From contig NC_064770.1 in NCBI RefSeq assembly GCF_011397635.1, positions 31,271,098 through 31,335,097 on the forward strand: a stretch of 64,000 nt of DNA. The letters are read 5' to 3'. Positions within the stretch are counted from its first letter, which is position 1; every line of letters starts with the position of its first letter. Below are positions 34,191 to 46,925 of the stretch, piece after piece. Origin of the DNA: Epinephelus fuscoguttatus (taxonomy: Eukaryota; Chordata; Actinopteri; Perciformes; Serranidae). Under the pieces are notes generated by a model, which saw only the letters and a program-made list of their open reading frames with translations, ran no database searches and was not told the DNA's origin. The translations under genes and the position numbers were made by a program.

Positions 34191-35040
34191 ATAACACCAT
34201 ATCTGGTTTGTTTGACAGTCCTGAGCTCTGTTTCCTCAACTCTAGCTCCTCCTCCCCTCTCTTGCACCATTGGCTCGGGACCAGTAGCCAATCAGACCAT
34301 CCGGGATACATAAACGCTGAGGAGCTGCTTGTCTGGTTCTTTGTTTGCTGCCATGTGTATCTTGTTGGGGTGTTGGTGAGCCACTCTTTGCTGCTAGTCC
34401 CGAGCTCTTTATGACTCTTTGTAAACTGGAGAAGGCAAAGACTGTTGTTGGGTTAATCTGTGTTAAAGTACTGTTACGTGTTAAACCAATCTTGTTGTTG
34501 TTAGACACACTGTTGTCAAACTACAGTGAGCTGTGAACTGTAAACTACTGCCTTGTTCTTCGTGAGGCCTCTATCACCTGTTGAGTGTCATCCATCCTAA
34601 TTCAAACCTGAAGTTTATTGACAGGAGGCTCTGTGAAGGAGAGCTGCCATTTTTGTTACCCTCTATTTCTCCTGTTTCCCTCTCCCTGGTGTTTTTGTGT
34701 GCTTCCATAACTGTCAATAAAAAGGTTGAACTACACTACCTGACTCCTCATTTCCCCATCTAGCCTTATGTTCCTCTCCCACCTTGGGGGGCGTAACAAC
34801 AGTGTTTAAAGCATGAATACAGCAGCAAACACATAGTGGCGTAATGGCGTCCTGATCAGTGAATGAAGTCATGCTACCTTTGTATATGTTATAATCTGAG
34901 TTTTTCTCAGGGGGTGTTGTCATAAGCTGGTCCAGCTGCGAATGCATGTTAGTGCATGTGTGTATCCCACTGGCTAGCTCGTTGCTGCTGCTTTGCGCTG
35001 TGCTCACACAGTGGCTACTCCTAATATCAGGGTGGCGGCT
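34191..35040. other. Non-genic stretch
   Basis: No exon with splice signals and recognised peptide was found. Confidence 0.4.
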
Positions 35041-35044
35041 GGCT

Positions 35045-35215
35045 GGTCATGGACTTTCCACGTCAACATGATGCACAAGGTACCCAGGGTCGTTGGTTGT
35101 TGATATTCTGGGACACTGTCAGCTTCAGCCTTTTACATTTACATGCGTCTTCAAAATACACTTCCGTTTTCATAGGAAATGTGCAGTGTGCATACAGTCT
35201 CTTTCAAAATAAACT
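35045..35215. repeat. Dispersed repeat shared with 55955-56125
   Basis: The segment cttcaaaatacacttccgtt then ttcataggaaat and cagtctctttcaaaataaac is the reverse complement of sequence at 55955-56040. Both also share the accompanying tccacgtc/ggtaccc motifs. This is an inverted pair of a dispersed family. Confidence 0.65.
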
Positions 35216-36565
35216 CACTGCACATAACACTCCATAAAATCATAAAGTATCATTTAAAGACGTTTTCCCAGATGTTTCATATTTATATAACTCTCCAAGA
35301 GAATGGAAAAAAAAAACGGAATACGCATGTTTCCAAAAATATTAAACTGTTTCTTTAATTCTTACACCTACGTTGTTGTTGTTGTTGTTTTTATTATTAT
35401 TCCCGTTAAAAGTAAAGGTGTGAAAATTAAATTTGAGCAAAGAGGGGCTTTTGGGGGGATTTTAAAACATGATGGCTGACTCAAAACCAGTGATGGAAAC
35501 AAGAGCAAGTCATGGATCATTAGATGATGTCACAGCTACGTGTATTTTTAAAATCTGCAAATGTCTTTTTTGTCATCTAACAAATGTGCATGTTTCAATT
35601 TCATTTTGATCAACGTCACAAGCAACTGTTGTCAACCCTTAGACCTAGAGCTATTTTGGGGTCGCCTGACTCTCCTGTACTTATTTTGACTCATTCTAGC
35701 AGTCAGCATCAAGTGCCATACCTCGTCGTATTCAGGAGAATCTGGAGTTTCAGCCTAACTCATTTAAAGTCACAATTTTACATTTGCTTTGTCTGAAAAT
35801 GGATAAATTTAATGTAATTTTTAAAAGATGATAGTAAAAATGTGTTGTTGTTTTTTTACTGTGAACACAAACAGAACCTCATAAAGTTTTTTTGTTTTTG
35901 TTTTTTTTTGATTGAGAGTTGAGAGTAGATGTTTTGGACTTCCAAATGAATTTTGGTCTACACCTAACCTTCCCTTAGCAAGTTGCAGCCATTTTTATAA
36001 GATTATTCTCATCGTTTTTTTAGTGCCTTCCTATATTTTATTTGACCATGTAGAACGTGTGAACCTGGGCCGCTGCAGCAAAAGCCTTGTACATGGGGCA
36101 CCTGCTCTATCCACTAAGCCACCAACACCCCAGAATTTAGTACGCTTAAAAAAAAATTGTATTAAAGGGGCATTTTTCTATGATTGCGTACAGTATGCAT
36201 GTTATATAGGCCATAATTGATTATAAGAATTCATTAATGTGCGGTCAAGTGGTAGTGCTGTTGTCCAGTTTATAAAAATTCTACCTCTGTGGAACTATTG
36301 CCACATTTGTCACGAGTCTTAAACACAGTTACACATGTATAGTCATAATGTGTGTGTCTGAAGAAAGAACAGGAGGGTTTACCTGAGCTAAAGGCATCAT
36401 GAGGAATCTAGAGAATTCCAGACAGACAGGCTGAAGAAAAGAAGATAAATCACAGTCCAATACAAGCAAAACAAGCTCTGGAATATTTTGAGAATCCCAC
36501 ACATTGGGATCTCTTACAAGTATTTGAGTTTGGGTCTGTCTTCAAAGCACACTTGTCCACTGGGG

Positions 36566-36596
36566 GTAATTTTTCAGATTTCAGATTTCAGATTTA
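36566..36596. repeat. (ttcaga)n short tandem repeat
   Basis: About four units of an imperfect 7-bp repeat, agatttc. The surrounding 35216-37070 shows no supported gene. Confidence 0.7.
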
Positions 36597-37073
36597 TTGA
36601 CACACCGTACAGAATCAACATGTGTCAACAGTTACACAAGTACAAGACAGTGGAGACAGGGCAGAGGAAAACAACTGATTGTAGCTAATAAGTGTAGTAT
36701 TTACCAAGGGTGTGCACTTCAGACAGGCGCCTGATATCTGCCATATTGGGTGGAGCTGCTGTTAAAACTACCCGACTGGTTTTGCTGGTACTGTTGAAAT
36801 AAGTGCACTCCTGTGGGGGTGAGAATGTTGAAGAACAGGCCGAATCTGAAAAGCTACTGGAACTACTTACATACATCAGTCTTCATGGCTGATTTAAAGC
36901 TTTTGGTTTATTGTCTTTGTAAATAAACAACCAAGATAATATGTCCTCAGGTGATGCATGCTATTCCTAAAATTCTACGCTGGACTTTGCTTTCGTCTGG
37001 AGAGTTTGTGTCCAGATTCTCAACCCTTCTCCTGTCACCTAAGAATTTAGAGACCTGTCAGGCAGAGGTGTGG

Positions 37074-37765
37074 ACCATGGACTGTATAAAATAATGGATG
37101 TAGCTGCTGTGACGTAACCCACTGGTTTGTGGGCCGCCATTTTGAAACCTGGAGTTTGGTATTTCGGCTGTTGACATCTTGGTTTTGGAGCCAGGAGTGG
37201 ATGAGTGACGAGTGTGTCTAACACGCAGACAGTCTGTCACTCAAGCAGCCCTGCCCTTAAATATGTGTATCCTTAAGCCTTAATAAAATGTTAACAGGTG
37301 ACATGTCGGTGAAGATTCTCAGCCATCCAGGTCGTGGTAATCTTAAGTGCTATATCGAAGGCAACTGGACTTTCCTGAAGACGTTTCATCTCTCATCCAA
37401 GAGGCTTCTTCCAAGTGACTGGGTGGGTCAAGGCTCACATGTGACCTTAACGACTCTGAAAGCCTGCGACTCCTCATCAGTCTGTTGGAACTAAAGAAGC
37501 CTCTGAGATGAGAGGTGAAACGTCTTCAATAAACTCAAGAAAGTTATGCTGCCTATGATATAGCACTTTAGACGTTTATGGGTGAGTTATGTAAAAATGA
37601 ACCCCCGTACAGATGTCAGCAACGGGGAAAATTAGCTATAGAGACCAGAACAATCTTTGTACCAGATTGTAAACGCGTTAATTTCTGCTGTGATGTTGAG
37701 CATTTTAACATGGGGCTCTATGTGGACTGACTTGCTTTTGGAGCCAGCCTCAAGTAGCCATTCGA
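37074..37765. mobile_element. MITE (tgtataaaataatggatg family) split by an insertion
   Basis: The left half (tggactgtataaaataatgg to ccagga near 37196) and right half (ggctctatgtggactgac to agccattcg near 37764) belong to one fish MITE family as I remember it. About 260 bp of different sequence (37300-37560) sits between them. Confidence 0.5.
37300..37560. mobile_element. Inserted element with inverted gaagacgtttca arms
   Basis: Arms at 37377-37410 (gaagacgtttcatctctcat ...) and 37494-37528 (... atgagaggtgaaacgtcttc) are reverse complements with a few mismatches, separated by about 85 bp. The outer motifs taagtgctatatcga and gatatagcacttta are also inverted. The family is widespread in fish and possibly related to Penelope-like retroelements; this is inference. 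Confidence 0.5.
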
Positions 37766-37892
37766 TGACCTGAAGTTTTTGCTTCGTGTGGACTCAGGCC
37801 ACGTGACTTGATGACTTTAGACTCACAAAAATTACAAAAGAACTTGCGACTTGACCTGGACTTTAACACCAATGACTTATGACTTTACTTGG

Positions 37893-38215
37893 ACTTCAGT
37901 TCAATTCAGTTAAATTTTATTTGTTGAGCCCAGTTTCACAAATCACAATTTGCCTCAGAGGGCTTTACAGGATAAGACATCCCTCTGTCCTTAGACCCTC
38001 TGAGCAGATAAACTCCCCCAAAGAAACCCCATTAACAGGAAAAACTGGTAGAAATCTCAGGGAGAGCAACTATGAGCAACTCCTCTAGGACGGACAGACA
38101 TGCAGACAATAGATGTCATGTGTACAGAACAGATCAACATAATGAAGTATACAACAATCCATATAATCCATATGACAAAATGATACATAGAGAGAAACAT
38201 ATAAAATTCATTCTG
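37893..38215. repeat. Dispersed teleost repeat (caattttattt / gggctttacagg type)
   Basis: Contains attcagttaaattttatttg, then cctcagagggctttacagga and cattaacaggaaaaactggt, the order of a very common fish interspersed repeat. It may be the 5'-proximal part of the non-LTR element that follows. Confidence 0.5.
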
Positions 38216-38219
38216 TCCT

Positions 38220-38600
38220 GGTTAATACTGTGGTGTGTGCTCTAAAAGTGCAATGTCAGCACTACCGTGTAATCTGGTTTGGTAATCTGAGTCTTAAAAA
38301 CAAGAACAAGTTGGAAAAAGTGGTCAAGTTGCGCTGTAAGATCACTGTTGTTGTTCAGATGCTTCCATCAGGGCGGAGGTTTTGCCTCCCAAAATGTAGC
38401 ACTAAGTGTTCCAGATCGCCCTTTGTCCCCTCTGCTATCACTTATCTTACCCAGCAGTGACCACTAATCCATGATTTACCCCTGACAGTGTGTGATACTG
38501 GATTCTGTGTGTTATGTATTGTACTGTTTGTTTTGTTGTGCTCACGACTACTGTCTGTATCTCAAATTGCCATTCAGGGTCATTTAAGGTGACCTTACCT
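38220..38600 (+). pseudogene. Non-LTR retrotransposon 3' fragment
   Basis: A frame gives VIWFGNLSLKNKNKLEKVVK, later MLPSGRRFCLPKC and SPFVPSAITYL. This matches the C-terminal end of the L2/Rex-like fish reverse transcriptases I know (WYGNLS-KNK, LPSGRR, SFVPSAI). About 30 residues are missing between the first two motifs, so it is internally deleted. A polymeric ttaccttgccttacctta tail follows at about 38597-38614. Confidence 0.75.
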
Positions 38601-39662
38601 TGCCTTACCTTAGCTAAGCTTACTTTTTTTGATGATTAAGTTGAGTCACACTTGTTTTAACAAATTTCAAAAAACATTTAGGATTTTTATAAATGTAAAA
38701 TATTATTACTCTGTTGCTAAAATGGCATCACATTCGGTGAAGAGTGCATTATGAATTGTTTGGGACTCAAAGTTTAGGAGTTGGGACTTGTTAATCTTGA
38801 CTCGGGACTTGAATGCAAAGACTTGAGACTTGTTTGTGACTTGCAAAACAAGGACAGGCCCCAGTGCATGTTAGTATAATGGGACCCAGTACAAGATTTT
38901 GCATCTAAACTTGCTACAACTTGACACTGGACAACATCAACATATATATTACCCAGCAATAATCAGCACAAATCTGTATATGACAAAAATACCATATAAA
39001 ATAAGAGAGTTTTCATTAAGTTGAATATATATTTTTAATAGTTTATTTGTGGTTTGATAGTTTATGTAAGGTAAACATACATAATTTTATTGTAGAATAG
39101 ACTGCAACTGACTCATTCACAAAAACAGAAGAAAAAGGAAACCGTGATGGAGATGGGTTTGCATTTATGACGGCATACATACCAGCTGCCCCCACTTATT
39201 TATTTAATATGAGTTTTTCTACATTGGTGTATTTCTGAGGTGGAAATCTGAATGAGTCACAAGGGCCAACACACTATTGGAGGGCATGCTCTCTCTACAG
39301 GCACCCCCGTCCCACAGGCCTCAGTGCAACCGCACTGCCTGCGCTGTCTATATTACGCCTATGGAAGGAAGCCAGAGATTACTCATATAGGAATCAATAC
39401 AGTTAAAACCTATCAAACTATTATGTTAATGAATGATGAAATATCAGCATGTCAGTGTAACAAATGACCTCTTTGCTCAGCCTTCTTATTAAGTGACCCC
39501 ATGTGCAACCTCAAGGATGAGAGGTAAGGTCAGGTCAGTGAGCACCGACAGTGTCAGCGTCATGAATGCAACAAATATGTAGCTCTGTCTCCCTCTAGTG
39601 GCAGATGAGAGTTTAGGCGCTGGTTTCAAACCCAAGAGTGCCAGGACTGTACCTAGCCTATA

Positions 39663-39990
39663 CTGATTCATTCATTCGCCACAGCTGCTTATCCTGTTAG
39701 GGGTCACAGGGGGGATGGAGCCTATCCCAGCTGACATTGGGTGAGAGGCAGGGTACACCCTGGACAGGTCACCAGACTATCACAGGGCTGACACATAGAG
39801 ACAGAAACCATTCACACTCACATTCACACCTACGGGCAATTTAGAGTCACCAATTAACCTGCATGTCTCTGGACCGTGGGAGGAAGCTGGAGTACCCAGA
39901 GAGGGCCCACGCTGACATGGGGAGAACATGCCAACTCGCACAGTTTGAACCCTCCACCCTGGATTCACAACAGAAACCCTCTTGCTGTGA
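39663..39990 (-). mobile_element. tRNA-headed SINE, third copy
   Basis: The tail (attc)n-like at 39667-39676, then ctatcccagctgacattggg, ccagactatcacagggctg, and a degraded head near 39940-39990. It matches the reverse complement of 24820-25168. Confidence 0.75.
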
Positions 39991-40303
39991 GGTGACGATT
40001 TCATTTTAATTTTAAATTTTATTGACCAAATTATATTTTGGAGCCATGCTTTTTACAGCAGCTCTTGAAAGGAGCTGTGAAACTGGCATGAAAGGCATGA
40101 AAAAGAATATAGATTGCAACACTGAGGAAATAGGAAAAGACGAAAGCTGTATTGCAAAAGGTGGAAAAGTACAAAAGACTATCAGAAGTTAGTCAATCAG
40201 GCAAGGAAGACAACATATCTGTACATGGGAGGAAAAAATTAATGTAGGCATGTCACTTTCAAAATGGCCTGACCCATTGCTGTCACCCACTTGTGCTCAC
40301 TTA

Positions 40304-41352
40304 GGCCTAGTCCACATGGACCCGTGTACTTCTGAAACCGTGTATTATTCTATGCCCCCGAAACCGCATTTCTTTGAAACCGGAGTCCAGGGTGAAGTTT
40401 TTGGAAGACAGCTGTTGCGTGTAGATAGGATAACCGCAGTATTTTATTACCTGTCTCCATTGTTTGACGTCAGAGCGACGGTAAATAGGGAGTGAAATGG
40501 CAGACCAAACAAACATGCTGGTGCTAACTTTATTTGTGAGCGTGTTTCACGGTACTGCTCAATGACAAGAGCTTGAATATCGGCATACTTTACCTGAACA
40601 GATTCCCAATCCACATTTTCTTGTATTTTTTCCACTTTGTATTCATTTGTTACCTTGAGGAGTAATTATGCTTCGCTATCTGTCCACACAAAGGACTCTC
40701 CCCTGCCTCGATTCGCCACTGTTGGTTAAAAAGAAAGAAAGAAAGGTAAGGTTGTTTCGCGCTATTTTTGTGGATCGGGTTGTTTTTATTTTCCGCACTT
40801 CCCTATTCTGGTATTGACTCTGACTTCTGATTGGTTGAAATGGCCTTTCCTTTACAAGTTACATTGCCACCTACTGCTTTGGCATGTGTATTACATCACT
40901 TGGGGCGGCAGTAGCTCAGTCCATAGGGACTTGGGTTGGGAACCGGAGGGTCGCGAGTTCGAGTCCCCGTCCGGACCAAAATATGGAGCGTGGACTGGTG
41001 GCTGGAGAGGTGCCAGTCCACCTCTTGGGCACTGCCGAGGTGCCCTTGAGCAAGGCACCGAACCCCCCCAACCGCTCCAGGCGTCTCACCAAGGGCAGCC
41101 CCCTCACTCTGACATCTCTCCAATTTGTGCATGTATAGGTCCTGTTTGTGCATGCGTGTCTTTCGGACCTGTGTGTAATTGACAAGCAAGAGTGAAAACA
41201 TTGAATTTCCCCTCAGGGGGATTAATAAAAAGGAAATAAACTTAAACTTGGTAGCGGGTTTTGCGGTTTCGTGTGGTTATCGCACCACTCGTTGGAAACC
41301 AGAGCCCTAAAAACTTCAGTTTCAGAAGTACACAGGTCCATGTGGACTAGGC
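40304..41352. mobile_element. PIF/Harbinger-like element with a nested SINE
   Basis: Terminal inverted repeats about 35 bp long: ggcctagtccacatggac at 40304-40321 and gtccatgtggactaggcc at 41335-41352, continuing inward as gtgtacttctgaaac. TTA on each side (40301-40303 region and 41353-41355) is the 3-bp target duplication expected for PIF/Harbinger. A 342-bp SINE splits the interior. Short minus frames (40635-40307) have no recognised transposase motif. Confidence 0.8.
40904..41245 (+). mobile_element. tRNA-derived SINE (second family)
   Basis: A box tagctcagtcc (40912-40922) and B box gagttcgagtcc (40955-40966) give a tRNA-like head. The body includes cacctcttgggcactgccga, and the tail is attgaatttcccctcagggg with attaataaaaaggaaa. 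Flanking acttgg at 40898-40903 and 41246-41251 is a plausible short target duplication. It is not a functional tRNA gene: the fold is not maintained and a SINE body follows. Confidence 0.85.
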
Positions 41353-41356
41353 CTTA

Positions 41357-43750
41357 ATCAAGATTGCGTGACACCCGCTTCCAAGGTTTTAAAAATGCCT
41401 TGCTTGACTCCTGTTCACGCTTTTGTACCCTGACGAAGACTTCAGGGTTGAAACTGGTAAGCATGTAAGCAGCCATGTCTTGGAAGAAAGGCTTTTTAAC
41501 TTAATTCAGATGCATTTGTTCCTGCACCATGCATGACTGCCTGAAGATTTTTTTCTTATCCCACATGTTGACCCTTATTTTCAAGAGCACCTGTGTTTTT
41601 TCTTGAGTATCACATGATAAAGACAGTCCTGGAGCACGCTGCTACCTCCTTCTCCACAACATTTCTGCATGTTGGCTCACAGCTGCAGCTTGTGGCCACT
41701 AGAGTGCAGCGTTTTGTCACTTTGGATGAATCTGTGCTTCAGAGGAGAGAAAGCGAAGAGACAGATGAGAGAGACACAGCGAGAGTGAACGAAAGAGAGA
41801 TCGAGAGAAGGGTCATAATAAGGTGCTGTGTGGGTGCGTTTTGCTAGATGAGAGATGGAGATGGCCACCAGGCTGGAGGTAGAAAGTCTCTCACTATTTT
41901 CTCCCTCTCTATCTCTCTTTATTTCCCTCCATCTCCACATCTCTCTCTCTCCCATGAAAAATCCAGTTTCTCATACAGTATATAAATAGCAGCACTGTAC
42001 ACTGTGTAATGAGTGTGTTTTTTTCTCCCTTGGTTCTTCGTTGCTCATATGATGTTCAAAGATCAAGGCAATTATTGTTAGTGCACATGTTTATTCTTGA
42101 GTGGGCAGAGGACACAGCGGAAAATGTGCTCTCGATCACATTCACCTCCTTAAGACGGCTGCAAAATAAGCAGCTAATGTGTGACTATAACATTGTGATT
42201 GTGTGCATTCAAATACCTGTCTTTCAGGGAGATAATGTCATATCCCTCCCACTGTGAAAAGGTCAGCACGCAACCTGAAGTGATCTCTGGTGGGAAGCCA
42301 GCGAGGGACTGTGTATTTTTGTCACTCCTGCAGCGGCTGCGCCGAGGTCAGCTGGATGCGAAGGGGTTAATCTGAACCCTCATGCGTGTGATTTTTCTCC
42401 CGGTCGAAGCTTCTCTCCGACAGGTGAAGCGAAGCAGCTGGCACAAGTCCACCCGCATCGGAGGAGAAATGTTGTTTACACCATCCCCGGGCCAACAGTG
42501 GGAGTTAGCAGCAACAGGAAGCGCGGTGTGAGGGGAATTGGCTGCTCCAATGTGGGAGAAAAAGGGAAAATGTGCAGAAAAACACAAGAATAAAATGTGA
42601 GATGTCCTCCAGCAAATCACTGTCTTGTGTGCTTCAAATCTTAGCAGGTTTGCCTACACAGGTGTGCAGAGTACACACTCACACACATCAGTTATTGTTG
42701 ATTATTAGGTTATATTTTGTATCTAGAGCTTTTTAAATCTCAATTATGATTTCTTATGTGTTACTGTTTGTATATTTTTCTATTTAAATGTTTTTTTGTG
42801 GATACTATATAACATATTTCATGCTTATATGTGAGGTCACTGAACATTGCACATTACTTTAACACATTTATTTCTAAACCACACTGGCATGAAGTAACTG
42901 TAATGTATAACAATGGTTCCCAGAGGACCAACACAGTCCTCGAGACAGTCTGTTTTGCTCTGACAGTGCTCGAGGTAGCTTTACACTGCCACACAAGGTG
43001 ACTCCCAACAATATGGTCTTCTTAGATAGATTTTCCTGAAAGGAAGAAACCTTGAATAGAGCTGCACATCTCTGTCATGTGTTGCTCGTCTTTAGCAGCA
43101 TTTAAAGATTTCATTCTTAAAGCACTGCTCAGTATATACGTCAAGTCTGGAGGAAAAAAGTGACCCACTGTAGATTCATCACCGACTGTCTGAAACAGAT
43201 GGATTCTACCCTCATAAAGACGACTGTTATGTAAGCAAAGGTCTTTTGATGACTCATGACTTCAACAACAAGCCAAATGTGCTTAAGTTTAATTTCCAGC
43301 AGTCATTCTGTGATAGACGACTGCAGATATGATGTTTGCTGTTTTAATTTTGGTTAATTTTGTACCCTGTATGCTGGAGTGGCTAAACTGTACATACACT
43401 TGAGGCTTTTCTGTCTGTTTGGGTGTGTGTGCATATGTGTGTGTACGTGTGACCAGCCCTCATGTTGTCCCTTTATTGACAAGAAACAGTGGCAGATGAC
43501 CTGACCTGTTTGTGGTGCTCAGAGGAGTAAGCATGATTTCTTTGACCTCATTAGCAATGACGTCATTACCATTTGCCAAGGAATCAGAACGTAGGTGTTG
43601 TAAAAAACCACAGCTGCCATTCTTAGAAGCTACCAAGTCTGAAACCGTGAATGAGTCTAATGAATATTACCTCAAAAGGGGGGTTAGTATATTGAGTATA
43701 TTAATAGAGATATTTTAAATGAATATAAATTATGCCCTTTTTGTGATTTC
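41357..43750. other. Non-genic stretch with one GC-richer island
   Basis: No exon supported. GA/CT-rich tracts lie at 41740-41960. The interval 42330-42560 is GC-richer than its surroundings, looks unique, and has no open frame with a recognised product, so a regulatory role is possible but unsupported. (GT)-rich sequence lies at 43423-43450. Confidence 0.4.
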
Positions 43751-43756
43751 TCAATA

Positions 43757-43915
43757 CAAAAAAAATATAAATATAAATATAAAAAAATAAAAATAAAAAT
43801 AAATAAATGAATAAAAACAAATGAAATAGATAATAAATAAAACAAAAAAAAACAATTTTGTGATCTTTCACATTCGAAAAATAAAATGAATAATAAAATA
43901 TATAAAATAAAAATG
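43757..43915. repeat. Low-complexity A+T tract (aaatata / aaataaa)
   Basis: Imperfect ataaatat and ataaataa repeats. The minus frames are Phe/Ile/Tyr-rich artefacts. Confidence 0.85.
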
Positions 43916-44597
43916 TAATCAAAAAATGAGTAAATTGCCTTTACTGGGCAGTATACCATCTTATTCAGTATTAAACTGAAGGCTAGTTAAAAATTCAAAT
44001 CAGCAGAGTGAAAATATGTATGGCCAATTCATACTGTAGTTTTCATGCTTGCTTCATCACAAGGGTCCGCTTTGGTGGGCGTAACATAAATGTTGTCATT
44101 GACCCATGTCCACAAGGGAAGTGCGCCAAATGACGCTCTAGCAAAAGTTCAGTCAAGAAGACGTTTTCATGCTCAGGCTGGAAGTTTTTTCTCACCCTGA
44201 CATTCACTTCTTGCATGGCATGCTCACTCACTATTTCTAAGTGTGATTGTCTGGGTCTGTCAACCGAGTCAGCAGCTACTTTTTTAACTGATTCACAATC
44301 AGCCAATAGCACACTGACACACCTTCTCTGTCAGCTGCCATCATCTTACTGCTCCTCGTTTTAAATGTAGTTCTTTCTTGCTGCTGTCGTGTGCGCCCTC
44401 CACCTCCCCAACACCACCTAGTCTTGATGGATTCATCAGCCTCATCTGCCTCAGCAGTCAGCAGCCTCAGTGTCATCAGCCACCACCACCACCAGTGTCT
44501 GGACTCCATGGGAACATTTATCCTGCTGCTGCTCAGATATCCCTCGATCACAAAATATCTCCCTCTGGTGACCAAGCACTAAAGACTTCTCTTAAAT

Positions 44598-44900
44598 CTT
44601 AAAGGAGACGTCCGGTATTTTGCACTTTGAGCCCCATTTCTGGGTTGTTTATAATGAAATAGAGTGGTTAAAACCAAAATAGTGACGATTGCTCCTTTTC
44701 GGAGGATTTGGCTTTCCTCTGCCTGACTTAACACTGCTGCCTATGGCCATGTGTGAACCTGTCCTAAAACCACCCTAAATGTTCATTTTCAAAGCCATGA
44801 AACTCACCGAGTGGTCAGTGGTGTTGGTTGATGTTCTGACATAAAAATCGTAGCAAGCTGTGGTTTTTGTGATGATTTATTTGACATTTTGTGTAATCCA
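44598..44900. repeat. Probable TTAA-type MITE fragment
   Basis: cttaaaggagacgtccggta begins a sequence I recall as one half of a dispersed fish MITE. The opposite end was not located. Confidence 0.35.
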
Positions 44901-45139
44901 TTGGCTTTCTATAGAAGCCTCTTTGGAAAGGGCGTGTTTATGACAAGGTTGTAGTCATTTTAGTCGTTTAGCTCAGCGAAAGTGCCGGCTCGACAGTGCT
45001 GTGAGGTTGAGGTTCTGCTGCTGAGGTTGAGGTTGACCCTCAGTTGTTAATGGAAACACGTGCACCACTGCAGCTGTCTGTGGAGGTTCAGTGCAGAAAA
45101 TATGTCCGAGCCTTTATATGTACACTATGTGATCCATGC

Positions 45140-45262
45140 ATTCATCCATCCATCCATTTTCAGCCGCTCATCCGAAGCCAGGTCGCGTTGTCAGCTGGCT
45201 GAGCAAAGTATTCCAGACATCCCTCTCTCCAGCAGCACTTTCCAGCTCCTCCTGTATGATGC
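45140..45262 (-). pseudogene. Non-LTR retrotransposon 3' end
   Basis: ccatccatccattttcagcc followed by ggctgagcaaagtattccag and ccctctctccagcagcactt. This is the reverse complement of the LINE 3' end seen at 31600-31672 and parallels 52360-52470. Confidence 0.7.
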
Positions 45263-45402
45263 ACCTGTTTAATAACCGGCCTCCAAATTTACAGTTTGCC
45301 AACATATTAGAATTTAAGCAAGCAGGAACATAATGCCAGTCCCTCATGTGGCAATTGTGTGGTTGTAGATGTTATAAACTTCCTGTTGCCCCACAGGAAG
45401 AT

Positions 45403-45412
45403 ACACACGCAC

Positions 45413-45474
<62 letters not shown>
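45403..45474. repeat. (CA)n microsatellite, about 33 units
   Basis: Long nearly pure CA run. The flanking Thr-His or Val-Cys frames are artefacts. Confidence 0.97.
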
Positions 45475-45805
45475 CACAGAGTCCATTATAATGCAGCCTT
45501 TAACATTTTTACACAGATCACAGTTTACTGGAACACACACCATCCACCCCTATGCTGCCTGTGCTGCTGGAGGTGTCAAACAGAAACGCACCACACATGC
45601 AGGCACAATCACACAGCTTCAAAACATGTTATGCACAATAAACACATTTGTGCAACGACACACAGACACACACTCCTGCACACAGCCAAAGAGAGACAGC
45701 GAGAGAGAAGTGCAGATATGCAAATGGCGTGTGAAAGCAGAAGAATGAGCTCTCTGTGGTTTCAGATCAATGATGTTTGAGCTGTATTTAACAACTCTTA
45801 AAATG

Positions 45806-45905
45806 ACAGAGAGAGGGTGAGGGGTGCAGAGAGAGAGAGAGCGAGAGAGAGAGAGAGAGAGAGAGAAACAGACAGAGGAGAGATTAGAGGGGAGATAGAG
45901 TGAGA
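45806..45905. repeat. (GA)n-rich tract
   Basis: gagagagagagcgagagaga and neighbouring GA-rich sequence; strong purine strand asymmetry. Further GA-rich sequence at 46540-46760 yields artefact frames. Confidence 0.9.
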
Positions 45906-46925
45906 GAGTGTGGCAGAAAGAACCAGAGTCATTAGAGACACACAAAAGTTACATAAGTGAGGTAATTGTGCCTGTGAAGTGTGGGTTCGCCACATATCTT
46001 ACCTTTGGCTAAACATGCTGTACCTATGTGTTTGTGTGTGTGTTTGTGTGTGTGTGGGCTATGCAATACAGCAGGACTTATCCCTCCACAGACCGGCTGG
46101 TATAGGCCACAAAGAGTGCGTGGGAGTAGGTAGACAAAATGTGTTAATGTGTGTATGTAAGGTTATAGCTTTAAAGTGGTGTAGTTGTGCTAAACCCTGG
46201 CCGCCTGTGTGAGTATGTGTTTGTGCATGCGGGGAGTGTGTGCACATTTCCGCCACCTTTTAACCAGAAAGAGTGTCACAGATGAAAGCCTCGTGTGTCG
46301 TATGACGGTAAAGAATTCAAAGAACTGAGTCAAGACAAGCGATCAAAACTCAACCCAACAATGCGCCTAGAGCAGCGCGGCAAGTGTGTGAGGGTCTGCG
46401 CTTGTGTGGCTGTATTTGTGCGTCACAGTGCGTTCTGTGCTGTAGTCACTGGATGACGAAGGAAACAACAGGTTTATATAACGACTCCCTCCCTTTGTGG
46501 AGGAAAATGATGACAAAAAAAGGACCATGGGATTGGAGAGGAAATATGCTCAGAGACAGAGAGACAGAGGCGGAAGATGGAGCATTGAGACAGAAAATGA
46601 GGAGGTAACAGTGAGACACAGAGATAGAAATCAGCAGAGGGAGAGAGACGGAGGAGACAGCGGTGATGTTTTGGAGGATTGGATGCATGAGAGAAGGAAA
46701 GGAAGAGTAAAAAAAAGCAATAGATGTAAAGTTAAAGAAAAACAGAGAGAAACACCTGCATTGTTTTGCATTCAGTTTACATTATCACCCATTATGAAAG
46801 CCCATTTCTGTCAGTGTGATGATAAAGAAATCCTGTAGGTCATTAAAATGACATACAAGATCAAATTGATTAGTTAGTATTTCAAAATAATGAGAAACTT
46901 CCTCAAAATAATGACTTAATTGGTA

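Noticed and set aside
40904..40975. tRNA gene
   Set aside because: It has A and B boxes but no complete cloverleaf, and it continues into a SINE body with a retroposon tail.
41426..41458. Second hammerhead-like motif (ctgacgaagac ... gttgaaac)
   Set aside because: The sequence instead forms a simple ccctga/tcaggg hairpin that uses the core bases, and no stem II is left.
44043..44575. Two overlapping minus frames (89 and 99 codons) as a small gene
   Set aside because: No recognised domain, no consistent splice signals, and codon content dominated by local (CCA)n and CT-rich sequence.
45346..45780. Thr-His-rich ORFs across the (CA)n run
   Set aside because: Microsatellite translation, not coding.
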